Below are positions 45,739-55,130 of a stretch of 64,000 bases of DNA, one piece after another. Every line of letters starts with the position of its first letter. Position 1 is the stretch's first letter. Source of the DNA: Mesorhizobium_K sp040049215 (GTDB taxonomy: Bacteria > Pseudomonadota > Alphaproteobacteria > Rhizobiales > Rhizobiaceae). Location: the NCBI RefSeq assembly GCF_040049215.1, contig NZ_JBDZDN010000001.1, positions 434,001 through 498,000 on the forward strand, written 5' to 3'. Both the position numbers and the translations under genes were made by a program. Under the pieces are notes generated by a model. That model made no database searches. It was not told the origin of the DNA and worked only from the letters and a program-made list of their open reading frames with translations.

Positions 45739-46422
45739 TCAGCCATGCACCATCGCCTCCGCGAAACCCTTCTCAAGATCGGCAAGCGGCGCAGCCCAGC
45801 CGACGATGCCGCCCTGGGCGACGATCATTTCTATCGCCGCGGCCTTGAATTCGGGGAAGTAGCTCTCGGTCGCGTCTTCGATCAGCAGGCATTCGTAACC
45901 GCGGTCGTTCGCCTCGCGCATGGACGTCTGCACGCACACCTCGGTGGTGACGCCGGCGAAGACGAGCTGGGTGATGCCGCGCGCCGACAGGGTCTCGTGC
46001 AGGCCGGTCGCCCAGAACATGCCCTTGCCCGGCTTGTCCACGACGATCTCGCCGTCGACCGGCGCGAGTTCCGGAAGGATCTGGTTGCCGGGCTCACCGG
46101 CGACCAGGATGCGGCCCATAGCGCCAAGATCGCCGATTCTCAGGCCCGGCTTGCCGCGCAGGCGCTTGGCCGGCGGACAGTCGGAAAGGTCGGGCCGGTG
46201 CGCCTCGCGCGTGTGCACGACCGGCAGGCCGTGCGCGCGAAAGAGCGAGATCAGCGCGGCGACGGTGGGCACGATTTTCGTCAGCCGGGCAACGTCGTTG
46301 CCGAGGACCGCTCCGAAGCCGCCCGGTTCGATGAAATCGCGCTGCATGTCGATAACCACGAGGGCGATGTGTCTTGGATCGAGCGCGAAGTCATAAGGGC
46401 GGGCGGGGACGAAAAACGGCAT
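45739..46422 (-). CDS. isochorismatase-fold amidase, biuret-hydrolase-like paralogue
   Basis: 227 residues. Catalytic Asp in ALVVIDMQRDFIEP, Lys in IVVDKPGKGMFW, Cys in AGVTTEVCVQTSMREA, so the Cys hydrolase triad is complete. It is a shorter paralogue of the protein at 47966. Likely hydrolyses an amide, such as a ureido or carbamoyl compound (BiuH or RutB type). Its stop is near the hpxZ-like gene, and the ABC ATPase stop lies 2 bases upstream. Confidence 0.82.
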   Translation of the reverse strand: MPFFVPARPYDFALDPRHIALVVIDMQRDFIEPGGFGAVLGNDVARLTKIVPTVAALISLFRAHGLPVVHTREAHRPDLSDCPPAKRLRGKPGLRIGDLGAMGRILVAGEPGNQILPELAPVDGEIVVDKPGKGMFWATGLHETLSARGITQLVFAGVTTEVCVQTSMREANDRGYECLLIEDATESYFPEFKAAAIEMIVAQGGIVGWAAPLADLEKGFAEAMVHG

Positions 46423-46424
46423 GG

Positions 46425-47969
46425 TCAGTGCCCCGCCATATGCTGGCCGATCGTGTTGCGATCGGTGTCCTCGATAGGCGACACGTAGCTGATCGTGCCC
46501 CCCGACATCACCGCCACCCGGTCGGAAAGCTCAAGGATTTCATCGAGATCCTCGCTGACGAGCAGCACCGCCGCACCGCGGTTGCGCTGCTCCATGATCT
46601 GGCTGCGGATCTCGGCGACGGAAGCGAAGTCGAGGCCGAAGCACGGGTTGGCGACGATCAGCACGTCGACATCGCCGGACAACTCGCGTGCCAGCACGGC
46701 GCGCTGCACGTTGCCGCCGGACAGCGCCTCGATCGGCGAATCCGCCGAGGTGGTCTTGACGCGGTAGCGCTCGATCAGTTCGTCGGCCTTCCTGCGCATC
46801 GGCCCCGGCGACAGCCACCAGCCGAGGCTGGTCATCGGCGGCTTGTCGAAGGAGCGGAAAGCCATGTTCTCGGCCACGCTCATGCGCGGCACAGTGGCGT
46901 TCTTCAGCGGCTCCTCGGGCAGGCCGAACACCTTGAAGCGGTCGAAATCGCCGCGTTTGGGCTCGAACGGCTTGCCGTGGATGAAGATGCCGCCGTCGGT
47001 AAGCGGCTTCTGGCCGGCCAGCACCTCGACCAGCGCGCTCTGGCCGTTGCCGGAGACGCCGGCGATGCCGACGATCTCGCCCGACTTGACCTTCAGGTTG
47101 ACCGCGTTGATGACCGGCCTACCCTCACCATCCACGGCGCAGAGACCGGCGAGGTCGAGCACGGCCTTCATATCGTTGTGCTTGCGGCGCTCGGCGCGCT
47201 CGCGGATCTCCGTGTCGCCGATCATCATGCGGCTCATCTCGGCGACGCTCGCTTCCTGCGCGTCGCCTGAGCCGGTCAGCCGGCCGCGCCGGAGCACGGT
47301 GAAGCTGTCGCAGAACGCTTTCACTTCGCGGAACTTGTGGCTGATCATCAGCACCGTGACCTCGCCGCGCTTCGCCATCTCGCCTAGCAGGCCGAGCACC
47401 TCGTCGGCCTCGCCCGGCGTCAGCACCGAGGTCGGTTCGTCGAGGATCAGGAAACGCTGCTCCAGATAGAGCAGCTTCAGGATCTCGAGCTTCTGCTTTT
47501 CGCCGGCAGATAGCGACGACACCTGCTCGCTTAGCCGCACGCGGAAAGGCATGCGGTCCATGAAGGCTTCGAGCCGTGGCTTTTCAGCCTTCCAGTCGAT
47601 GATTGCCGGCGCGTCGGCGCGGGAGATCACGAGGTTCTCGGCCGCCGTCAGGCAGGGCACCAGCGTGAACTGCTGGTAGACCATCCCGATGCCAAGGTCG
47701 CGCGCATCGCGCGGGCTCTTCACCTGCACCTCCTCCCCGTCGAGCAGGACCGAGCCGCGGTCGGCCGTGTAGAAACCCATGATACATTTGACGAGCGTCG
47801 ACTTGCCGGCTCCGTTCTCGCCCAGCAGCGCGTGAAACGAGCCGGACTTGACCTTGATCGATACATCGTCGAGCGCTACGAGCGGGCCGAATATCTTGGT
47901 CATGCCGGCCGTTTCGAGCGATGGCGCGCGCACCGGCAGGCCGGTCACGTTCTGCGGAATAAGGTTCAT
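46425..47969 (-). CDS. ABC transporter ATPase, double-domain nucleoside/sugar type
   Basis: 514 residues from the ATG at 47969 (overlaps the biuret-hydrolase-like stop as ATGA). Two nucleotide-binding domains: first with Walker A GENGAGKST, signature LSAGEKQKLEIL, Walker B LILDEPTSVL; second with degenerate Walker A GVSGNGQSA and signature LSGGNVQRAVLAREL. This is the layout of BmpA/nucleoside transporters. It pairs with the two permeases at 48708 and 49630. Confidence 0.92.
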   Translation of the reverse strand: MNLIPQNVTGLPVRAPSLETAGMTKIFGPLVALDDVSIKVKSGSFHALLGENGAGKSTLVKCIMGFYTADRGSVLLDGEEVQVKSPRDARDLGIGMVYQQFTLVPCLTAAENLVISRADAPAIIDWKAEKPRLEAFMDRMPFRVRLSEQVSSLSAGEKQKLEILKLLYLEQRFLILDEPTSVLTPGEADEVLGLLGEMAKRGEVTVLMISHKFREVKAFCDSFTVLRRGRLTGSGDAQEASVAEMSRMMIGDTEIRERAERRKHNDMKAVLDLAGLCAVDGEGRPVINAVNLKVKSGEIVGIAGVSGNGQSALVEVLAGQKPLTDGGIFIHGKPFEPKRGDFDRFKVFGLPEEPLKNATVPRMSVAENMAFRSFDKPPMTSLGWWLSPGPMRRKADELIERYRVKTTSADSPIEALSGGNVQRAVLARELSGDVDVLIVANPCFGLDFASVAEIRSQIMEQRNRGAAVLLVSEDLDEILELSDRVAVMSGGTISYVSPIEDTDRNTIGQHMAGH

Positions 47970-48700
47970 GGCAGCGCCTCCAGGAAGGTGGCCGACGAGG
48001 CCACCGCGCCGAACACGCCGCCCTGCATCTTGATCATGTCGATGGCTGCGAGATGGTTCTCGACCTTGGTCGCGGCGCAGCAGTCCTCCAGCAGCAGGCA
48101 TTCGTAGCCGCGGTCATTGGCGTCGCGCATGGTTGTGTGCACGCAGACATCCGTGGTGACCCCGGTCAGCACGATATTGCGGATGCGTCGGGTCTGCAGC
48201 ACGAGTTCGAGGTCGGTGGCGATGAACGACCCCTTGCCGGGCTTGTCGATGATCGCCTCTCCGGGCTCCGGCTGGAGTTCGGGAATGATCTCCCAGCCCG
48301 GCTCGCCGCGCACCAGGATGCGGCCGCACGGCCCCTGGTCGCCAATGCCGGCGCCGATGCGCTGCGAGCGCCAGCGCTTGTTGGCCGGCAGATCCGAGAG
48401 GTCGGGCTTGTGGCCTTCGCGGGTGTGGATGATCGGATAGCCCTTGGCGCGCATGGCCGAAAGCACGGACTGGATCGGCCCGATCGGGGCGCGGGTCAAG
48501 GAGATGTCGTAACCCATGGAGTCGACATAACCGCCCGGCGCGCAGAAATCGGTCTGCATGTCGATGACGACTAGGCAGGTGTTGTGCGGGCCAAAATCGC
48601 CGTCGAAAGGCCAGGGATAGGGATCCGACTCCACCGTCACGGCATTCGCCACAAGGGCGGCCTCGATGCGTTCATCGACGAGTGTCATTTGCAACCTCAT
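47966..48700 (-). CDS. biuH: biuret hydrolase-like isochorismatase-fold amidase
   Basis: 244 residues from the ATG at 48700 (an ATG at 48688 is also possible; both have a GAGG-type site). Asp in VVIDMQTDFCAPGGYV, Lys in IIDKPGKGSF, Cys in TGVTTDVCVHTTMRDANDRG; HTREGHKPDLSDLPANKRW and MQGGVFGAVASSATFLEALP fit rhizobial biuret hydrolase as I recall it. It would turn biuret into allophanate and ammonia, which the AtzF homologue at 53179 finishes. The symbol is a recognition, not a search result. Confidence 0.75.
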   Translation of the reverse strand: MRLQMTLVDERIEAALVANAVTVESDPYPWPFDGDFGPHNTCLVVIDMQTDFCAPGGYVDSMGYDISLTRAPIGPIQSVLSAMRAKGYPIIHTREGHKPDLSDLPANKRWRSQRIGAGIGDQGPCGRILVRGEPGWEIIPELQPEPGEAIIDKPGKGSFIATDLELVLQTRRIRNIVLTGVTTDVCVHTTMRDANDRGYECLLLEDCCAATKVENHLAAIDMIKMQGGVFGAVASSATFLEALP

Positions 48701-48707
48701 GGCCACC

Positions 48708-49628
48708 TCACTTGACGATCGAGAGTTCGCCTGGCGCATCGCGCGCGGCGCTCTTGGAGCGGGCCGAGGCGATCATGATGAAAAGCGTCAGGATGTAGGG
48801 CGCGGCGTTGAAGAAGTAGTAGCCCTGGCTGACGCCGATCGACTGCAGCGACGGCCCGAGCGCGCCGGCCGCACCGAAGAGCAGCGCCGCGAGCACGCAA
48901 CGCAGCGGATCCCAGCGCGCGAAGATGACCAGCGCCACCGCCATCAGACCCTGGCCCGACGAAAGACCCTCGTTCCAGCTTCCGGGATAGAACAGCGACA
49001 GAAAGGCGCCGCCGATCCCGGCAAGGAAGCCGCCGGCGGCGGTCGCCAGCAACCTCACCAGATCGACCGAGACGCCCATGGCGCGGGCAGACGCCGCGCT
49101 GTCGCCGGTCATGCGCACGATCAGGCCCCAGCGCGTGTTGGCGAGCGCCCACCACAGGAACAGCGCGAGCGCGATGCCGACGAAGAACAGCGGATTGACC
49201 CGGAGGGCCTGCGCGATCGACGGATCCGACGACCAACCGCCGAGCGGAATCGCTTCGAGGCGTGGCGCGGTCGGCTGGATGTATGGCTTGCCGAAGAAGA
49301 AGGCGAGCCCGGTGCCGAAGCTCATGAAGGCGATGCCGACGGCGATGTCGTTCACCTTGGGCAGCTTGCAGATGTAGCCGTGCATGGCGCCGAGCACGAG
49401 CCCGGCAAGGCCTGCCATCAGCACGCCGATCCATGGACTGCCGGTCGTGTAGGAGCCGGCATAGGCGACCATAGCGCCGAGCACGAGATTGCCCTCCAGC
49501 CCGAGATTGATGCGGCCGGATTTCTCGGTCAGGCACTCGCCGAGCGCCACGAACATGAAGGGTGTCGACACGCGGATGGCGCCTCCGATCATGGCAATGA
49601 GCACGATGAAGATGTCGGACTGGCTCAT
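48708..49628 (-). CDS. ABC transporter permease (nucleoside/BMP type), subunit 2
   Basis: 306 residues from the ATG at 49628. About eight membrane helices; EKSGRINLGLEGNLVLGAM is the family's signature block. One base after the other permease stop, so coupled. Confidence 0.9.
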   Translation of the reverse strand: MSQSDIFIVLIAMIGGAIRVSTPFMFVALGECLTEKSGRINLGLEGNLVLGAMVAYAGSYTTGSPWIGVLMAGLAGLVLGAMHGYICKLPKVNDIAVGIAFMSFGTGLAFFFGKPYIQPTAPRLEAIPLGGWSSDPSIAQALRVNPLFFVGIALALFLWWALANTRWGLIVRMTGDSAASARAMGVSVDLVRLLATAAGGFLAGIGGAFLSLFYPGSWNEGLSSGQGLMAVALVIFARWDPLRCVLAALLFGAAGALGPSLQSIGVSQGYYFFNAAPYILTLFIMIASARSKSAARDAPGELSIVK

Positions 49629-49629
49629 G

Positions 49630-50736
49630 TCATCGTCCTCCGTCACGCTTCGGCTGCAGGAAGGGAATGCGGCCGTAGAAGGTCTCGCTGACCAGAAGCA
49701 CCACGAAGATGATGCCCTGCAGCACCAGCACGGTGGCATCGGGCATCGCCATGCGGCGCTGGACCAGGCCACCGGCGGCATCGAGCGCGCCAAACAGAAT
49801 CGCAACCGGAATGACGGCCAGCGGATTCTGGCGCGCGAGGAAGGCGACCAGTATGCCGGTGAAGCCGTAACCCGCGACCAGCGATGCGTTGGCCTGGCCG
49901 TGGATGGCGGCAACCTCGTAGAAGCCGGCGAGCCCGGCGCAGGCGCCCGCAATGGCGCAGCACGAGACCACCAGAATGCCGACCGGCAGGCCTTGAGCCT
50001 GCGCCGCGCGGACATTGCCGCCGGTCATGCGCGCCGCGAAGCCGAAGGTGGTGCGCGACATCAGGATGTAGAGGACCACGGCGAGCACGATGCCTGCGGC
50101 AAGGCCCCAGTGCACCGACGTGCCCGGGATCTGTCCGACGCGGTAAGCGTCGCCGATCGGCATGGTCGACGGCTTGTTCGCCGAGGCAGGGTCGCGCAAG
50201 GCGCCCTCGACGAAGAAGTTCATGATGGCGATGGCGATGTAGGAGAGGAGCAGCGACGAGATCGTCTCGTTGACGCCGCGATAGTGTCTCAGCCACCCGG
50301 CGAGCCCGATCCAGAACGCGCCCACCGCCATCGCCGCCAGCGCCATGATCGGCAGGCCGATGATCGGCGTCCAGCCGCCGCCGACCAGCGGAATGGCGAC
50401 CGCGGCGGCGGAGAAGCCGCCGAGCACAAGCGCGCCTTCCGCGCCGATCAGGGTGAGGCCGATGCGGGCGGGGATGGCGAACGCAAGCCCGGTGAGGATG
50501 AGGGGTGCTGCGCGCTGCAGCGTGTTCTGGACGGAGAAGGACGATCCGAACCCGCCGGTCCAGATCAGGCCGAAGAAGGTTGCCGGCGACTTGCCGAGCA
50601 CAAGCAGGAAGATCGCGAAAATGACCGCTGATGCAAGCAGCGCGCCCACCGGAATCAGGACAGCTTCGATCATGCGGATTGTGCGCGGGCTGAAGCCCGC
50701 GCGCTCGATCGAAGGGGAGGCTACGATGACGGTCAT
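49630..50736 (-). CDS. ABC transporter permease (nucleoside/BMP type), subunit 1
   Basis: 368 residues with about eight to ten membrane helices. The signature GLTLIGAEGALVLGGF and RGVNETISSLLLSYIAI fit YufP-like permeases. Together with the ATPase and the periplasmic protein it imports a nitrogenous compound. Confidence 0.9.
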   Translation of the reverse strand: MTVIVASPSIERAGFSPRTIRMIEAVLIPVGALLASAVIFAIFLLVLGKSPATFFGLIWTGGFGSSFSVQNTLQRAAPLILTGLAFAIPARIGLTLIGAEGALVLGGFSAAAVAIPLVGGGWTPIIGLPIMALAAMAVGAFWIGLAGWLRHYRGVNETISSLLLSYIAIAIMNFFVEGALRDPASANKPSTMPIGDAYRVGQIPGTSVHWGLAAGIVLAVVLYILMSRTTFGFAARMTGGNVRAAQAQGLPVGILVVSCCAIAGACAGLAGFYEVAAIHGQANASLVAGYGFTGILVAFLARQNPLAVIPVAILFGALDAAGGLVQRRMAMPDATVLVLQGIIFVVLLVSETFYGRIPFLQPKRDGGR

Positions 50737-50830
50737 TGCCCACTCCCTTCGCCGGGTTTCAAGCCTCTCATGCTGCTCATGCCCAACCCCTTTGCTGCCA
50801 CTAACGCCGAGTAACGCCGGGCGATGCGAT

Positions 50831-50856
50831 GGGCGGCGGCCGGATCGCCGCCGCCC
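50831..50856 (-). other. perfect 10-bp hairpin after the BMP-binding-protein gene
   Basis: GGGCGGCGGC (50831-50840) pairs with GCCGCCGCCC (50847-50856) around a 6-base loop, in the 126-base gap between the binding-protein stop and the permease start. There is no T-run on the transcribed strand, so it likely stabilises the upstream mRNA or reduces read-through. Confidence 0.55.
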
Positions 50857-50862
50857 AAAAGC

Positions 50863-51966
50863 TCAAGTCGTTGAACCCTGGACGCCTTCCAGCAGGTAGC
50901 TCATGCCGTCGAGAACCGGGTCGTAATTGTCCATCGAACCCTCGATGACGACCTTGCCCGTGTTGTCCTTGAGCGGGCCGACATAGATGGGCTTGCCAGC
51001 CTTCAGCCCCTCGATAGCGGCATCGGCCGCCTTGATGGCCTCGGGCGTCGCGCCGGCGCCGTAAGGCGTGTTGCGGATCATGTCGTTGTGGTAGCCGCCG
51101 GCGATGAAGTTCGGCAGCGCCTCGCCCTTGGCCAGCGCATCGGCGTAAATCTTGTAGATCGTCTCCCACTTGTATTCCGCACCGGTTATGAAGCCTTTCG
51201 GCGCCAGCGGCGCCTGGCTGGCGTTGTGGCCGCAGCTCTTCACGCCGCGCGCCTCGGCGGTTTCGATCACCACCTTAGGCCCGTCGACATGGCAGGTAAT
51301 GATGTCGCAACCGGCGTCGATCAGGGCGTTGGATGCCTCCGCCTCGCGCACCGGCATCGACCATTCGCCGGTGAAGATCACCTGGACGGTCGCGTTCGGA
51401 TTGACGCTCCTGGCGCCAAGCAGGACGGAGTTGACGTTGGACAGCACCGAGGGGATCGGCTTGGCGGCGACGAAGCCGATCTTGTTCGACGTTGTCGACA
51501 GGCCGGCGGCGACGCCATCCACGTAATGAGCCTGGTTGAGGTAGCAGAAATAGCTGCCGGCGTTGGCCGGGTCGCCCTCCTTCCACAGCGGAGCCGCGTG
51601 GCGGAACTGCACGTTCGGATATTTCTTGGCCGCCTCGACGACGAAGGGGCTGTAATAGCCGAAGGAGGTCGCAAGGATCAGGTTCGCCTGGTCGAGGTTG
51701 ATCATCGACTCCATCGACTGCGTGACCGCGTCGGTCTCGGGCACGTTCTCCTCTTCGATGACGGTCACGCCCGGCACCTGCTTGAGGATGTCCATGGCCA
51801 CCGCATGGGCTTGGTTCCAGCCGAAATCGTCGCGCGGTCCGACATAGACGGCTCCGAGTACAATAGGGGTCTGTGCCCGCGCCAGGCCGAAGGGCAGAGC
51901 GGAGGCGGCGATGCCGGCGGCGCCGGCCTTGAGAAGCGAACGTCTGGTCAGTGACGATGTGAACAT
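50863..51966 (-). CDS. BMP-family substrate-binding protein with Tat signal
   Basis: 367 residues. Twin-arginine signal: SLTRRSLLKAGAAGIAASAL, cleavage near ARAQ. The mature part opens VLGAVYVGPRDDFGWNQAHA, the BmpA/PnrA family opening. Exported folded by Tat, then delivers its ligand to the permeases. The ligand is likely a nucleobase, ureide or biuret-like compound given the neighbours. Confidence 0.9.
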   Translation of the reverse strand: MFTSSLTRRSLLKAGAAGIAASALPFGLARAQTPIVLGAVYVGPRDDFGWNQAHAVAMDILKQVPGVTVIEEENVPETDAVTQSMESMINLDQANLILATSFGYYSPFVVEAAKKYPNVQFRHAAPLWKEGDPANAGSYFCYLNQAHYVDGVAAGLSTTSNKIGFVAAKPIPSVLSNVNSVLLGARSVNPNATVQVIFTGEWSMPVREAEASNALIDAGCDIITCHVDGPKVVIETAEARGVKSCGHNASQAPLAPKGFITGAEYKWETIYKIYADALAKGEALPNFIAGGYHNDMIRNTPYGAGATPEAIKAADAAIEGLKAGKPIYVGPLKDNTGKVVIEGSMDNYDPVLDGMSYLLEGVQGSTT

Positions 51967-52199
51967 GGGAGGCTCCAGCGGCTAGGTTGCGTTCCGGATT
52001 GCCTGGACCGGCAGCCGGTCTGTCTTCCGGGAAGAGGCAAAGCCCGTGCCATTTCCCGTATGGGGAGAAACTTGCGAGGTAACGTCCTGTTAATCTTGGG
52101 ATTCAGGGCAGGCATGCTCCCGAGGCCCGCCGGCTGCGCCGTCACGGCAGCCCGGCAAATGGGCAGAGAGGCATAGGAAAAGCGCGGCTTCGACATGCC
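51967..52199. other. intergenic region with possible promoter for the transporter
   Basis: 233 bases without a gene between the oxygenase stop and the binding-protein start. No clear repeat or operator. Confidence 0.4.
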
Positions 52200-53189
52200 C
52201 TAACCCGCTTTCGCTTGCGCGCATGGCGCTTCGCCAAGGCCAGACTTCTCGTAGGTCGGCGACAGGCGGCTCGCCAGGAACGCGTCGCCGCGGATCGGCG
52301 CATAGCGCGCGGGACGCGCCGCGGTCGCGCAGTTGGGCAGGCAGGCGATGTCGGCGTCCGGATTGGGATCGAGGAAGAAGGCAATCGAATACCGCTCGCG
52401 GCCGCTGGGGCTGACCACGCGGTGCGGCGTTGAGACATAGATGTCGTTGGTCCAGCGCATCAGGCAGTCGCCGATGTTGCATACGAAGGCGCCGGGCACA
52501 TGCGGCGCCTTCAACCATTCGCCGGCGCGGGTGCGCACCTCAAGCCCGCCAACGCCGTCGGTCGCCAGCAGCGTGACGCAGCCATAGTCGGTGTGCTCGC
52601 CGGCGCCGAGTTGGCCGACCTCGGTGCGTCCCGGCGCCGGTGGATAGTGCAGCAGGCGCAGCACCGCCATCGGCCGGTCGATCTTGTCTTCGAAGAAGTC
52701 CGGCGCGAGACCAAGGTCGACGGCGAAGGCCCGGTGCAGCAGTCTGCCGAGCCCTTGGCAAGCGTCGAAATAGGCGAGCATCGTGTCGCGAAAGCCGGCC
52801 ATCTTCGGCCACAGGTTGTTCGCCCGGAACATTTGGCCGGCAAGCAGGTCCGGGTCGTCCGACGGCAGTTCCAATCCGATGTTGAAGGCTTCCTTGAGAT
52901 CGGCCGGGCGGGTCGGATCGAGCGCCTCACCCTTCATCGGCACATAGCCGCGGTTGCCCTCCGCCGTATAAAGCACCGATCGCTTGAAAACCTCGTCGCG
53001 ATCGAAGAATGTGGCCGACATGGCGAAGGCCTTGCTCACGAGCGACGGCGGAACCGAGTGTCCGGCGACGTAGAAGAAGCCGATGTCGCGGCAGGCGGCG
53101 CCGATTCGGGCGGCGACGCCAGCCGTCTCGCGCGCTTCGCCCGTGGCAAGAGGGGAGACGTCGATGAGCGGGATATCGCTAGACGACAC
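52200..53189 (-). CDS. 2-oxoglutarate/Fe(II)-dependent oxygenase, isopenicillin-N-synthase-like
   Basis: 329 residues. N-terminal PLIDVSPL and IGFFYVAGHSVP; iron triad His-Asp...His in GEHTDYGCVTLL and STPHRVVSP; 2-oxoglutarate Arg in GRERYSIAFFLDPN. Similar enzymes oxidise nucleobases or purine/pyrimidine derivatives; substrate unassigned. Overlaps the allophanate hydrolase stop by 11 bases. Confidence 0.88.
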   Translation of the reverse strand: MSSSDIPLIDVSPLATGEARETAGVAARIGAACRDIGFFYVAGHSVPPSLVSKAFAMSATFFDRDEVFKRSVLYTAEGNRGYVPMKGEALDPTRPADLKEAFNIGLELPSDDPDLLAGQMFRANNLWPKMAGFRDTMLAYFDACQGLGRLLHRAFAVDLGLAPDFFEDKIDRPMAVLRLLHYPPAPGRTEVGQLGAGEHTDYGCVTLLATDGVGGLEVRTRAGEWLKAPHVPGAFVCNIGDCLMRWTNDIYVSTPHRVVSPSGRERYSIAFFLDPNPDADIACLPNCATAARPARYAPIRGDAFLASRLSPTYEKSGLGEAPCAQAKAG

Positions 53190-54999
53190 GGGCGACGGCC
53201 TCCGCTTCCACGCTCTGGCTCACATGATCGAGATATGCCCGCCAGCCGCCGAAACCGGTGATGTCGGTGCCGCCTGACAAGCCCTGGCTCTCGCAGAGAA
53301 AGCCCTTCACCAGCGTACCGTCCCGGAGAGCGACGGTGCCGATGCAGAGCGGCGCAGGCACGCCGGCAATGAACTCGCCGAAACGCTCCTTGGGCAGCGC
53401 CCAGACTTCCAGTTCAATTGCGTCTCCTCCGACCGACCGCCGCACAAGGCCTGGCCGGAACGGCGGGCCGCCTGCCAGCGCGTGGAGTCCGTAGATGGGA
53501 GCGGTCTGGCTGGCGCGCAGGAAACGCGCACCGCAGCCGGTCAGCTCGCCGTTGAGGGGCAGGCCGGACATGTGCGCACCGCAGACCGCTAGCGCGATCT
53601 CGTCCGGACCAGGATCGGCAATAAAAAGCGGCGCGGGCGGACGGGGCCAGTCCGTCGCGCCGAGTCGACCCGCTTCGACGGAAGCGCCAAGCGCGGCACA
53701 GAGCCCATCGCGGCCGGTGGCCGCCAGGAAGGTGACACTGCCCGGCCAACCATCGGCGCGCGCCCCCGTAGGCACCGCGATGCCGCACATGTCGAGCAGA
53801 TTGACGAAGTTGGTGTAGGTGCCGAGCCGCGCGTTCGGTCCGATCGGATCGGCGGCAATGTCCGCCATCGTGACGACGGTCGGGACAGTCGGCACGCAGA
53901 GCGCTTCGACCGAGGCGAGCGACTCCTCACAGACGCGGCTGAGTTCCTTCAGCCGGTAGATCCCCTTGAAGGTATCGACGGCAGTGAGCTTCAGGCCGGC
54001 CTCCAGGATAGCGCGTGTGGTCTGGTGCAGCGTCTCGGGAGCCTCGGTCAGCCGCGGGCCGACGGCGGCGACCCGCTCGGCGACCCATGCGCCTTCGTAG
54101 AGCATGCGCGCCACGGCGTAGAAAGGCTCGAAATCCATCTCGACGATCGTTGCACCTGTGGCCCGCAGCCGGTCGAGGGTGACGCGGAAATGGTCCGTCT
54201 GGGCGGCGTCGCCGAAAGTCTGAAGCGTGGCGGCGTGGGGAATACCAATGCGCAAGGCGGGCGGCAGCGAAGCAAGGCGCGGCTTCGGCAGCTTGCGCGA
54301 ATATGCGTCGGCGGGATCGTATCCGGCAGCGGTTTCGAAAACCTCCCACGCGTCGGCGACCGTCATCGCGAAGATGGAGATCGTGTCCAACGTTCGGCAG
54401 GCCGGCACCATGCCGGCGGCTGAAAGCGCACCAAGCGTGGGCTTCAGCCCGACGATGCCGTTGAGCGCGGCCGGCACGCGGCCGGAGCCGGCCGTGTCGG
54501 TGCCGAGCGCAAAGGCGGCAAAGCCGTGCGCCACTGCGAGCGCCGAACCTGAAGAAGAGCCACCCGGGACGATCGCCGTATCGAGCGCGTTGCGCGGCAC
54601 CGGATAGGGCGTGCGCACGCCGACCAGGCCGGTCGCGAACTGGTCGAGATTGGTCTTGCCGAGGCAGATCGCGCCGGCTTGCCTCAGCTTCGTAACCACG
54701 AAGGCGTCGGCCTCTGCGCCATAGGCGAAGTCCGGACAGGCGACCGTCGTGGGCATGTCGGCGACGTCGATATTGTCCTTGACCGCAAAGGGAACGCCCC
54801 AGAGCGGACGGCCGTCGGGCTCGCCGAGCGCCCTTGTTGCCGCCAGAGCCTTTTCCCGCGCGTCGTGGATGAAGATGCCGGGATCGGCGACGGCGTCGAG
54901 CCGACGGAAAGCTTCCTTCACAACGTCCGTTGGTCGCGTGCCTTGCGCATAGGCTTGTCGCAGCGAGCGGAGCGTGAAGGGAAGGTCTTCGATCGTCAT
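53179..54999 (-). CDS. atzF: allophanate hydrolase
   Basis: 606 residues, the length of AtzF-type enzymes with a C-terminal domain. Amidase signature with Ser-cisSer-Lys: Lys in FAVKDNIDVADMP, Ser in VPGGSSSGSALAVA and Ser in GTDTAGSGRVPAALNG. The C-terminal ~150 residues (HMSGLPLNGELTGCGARFLR) form the AtzF C domain. It hydrolyses allophanate to ammonia and CO2, the end of biuret or urea-amidolyase catabolism. Start at the ATG 54999, divergent from the LysR gene. Confidence 0.92.
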   Translation of the reverse strand: MTIEDLPFTLRSLRQAYAQGTRPTDVVKEAFRRLDAVADPGIFIHDAREKALAATRALGEPDGRPLWGVPFAVKDNIDVADMPTTVACPDFAYGAEADAFVVTKLRQAGAICLGKTNLDQFATGLVGVRTPYPVPRNALDTAIVPGGSSSGSALAVAHGFAAFALGTDTAGSGRVPAALNGIVGLKPTLGALSAAGMVPACRTLDTISIFAMTVADAWEVFETAAGYDPADAYSRKLPKPRLASLPPALRIGIPHAATLQTFGDAAQTDHFRVTLDRLRATGATIVEMDFEPFYAVARMLYEGAWVAERVAAVGPRLTEAPETLHQTTRAILEAGLKLTAVDTFKGIYRLKELSRVCEESLASVEALCVPTVPTVVTMADIAADPIGPNARLGTYTNFVNLLDMCGIAVPTGARADGWPGSVTFLAATGRDGLCAALGASVEAGRLGATDWPRPPAPLFIADPGPDEIALAVCGAHMSGLPLNGELTGCGARFLRASQTAPIYGLHALAGGPPFRPGLVRRSVGGDAIELEVWALPKERFGEFIAGVPAPLCIGTVALRDGTLVKGFLCESQGLSGGTDITGFGGWRAYLDHVSQSVEAEAVARVV

Positions 55000-55130
55000 G
55001 GGCGCTCTTAGGTTTCGCGTCGGATCGCATTTGAGGACGCACCGCCAGCTTGCAGCTTTTCCCGTTCGCGAAAATTGCTATGATTTCACCGATGCGGTGC
55101 AAAAAAAGCACCACCCAAAGGAACGGCGCC

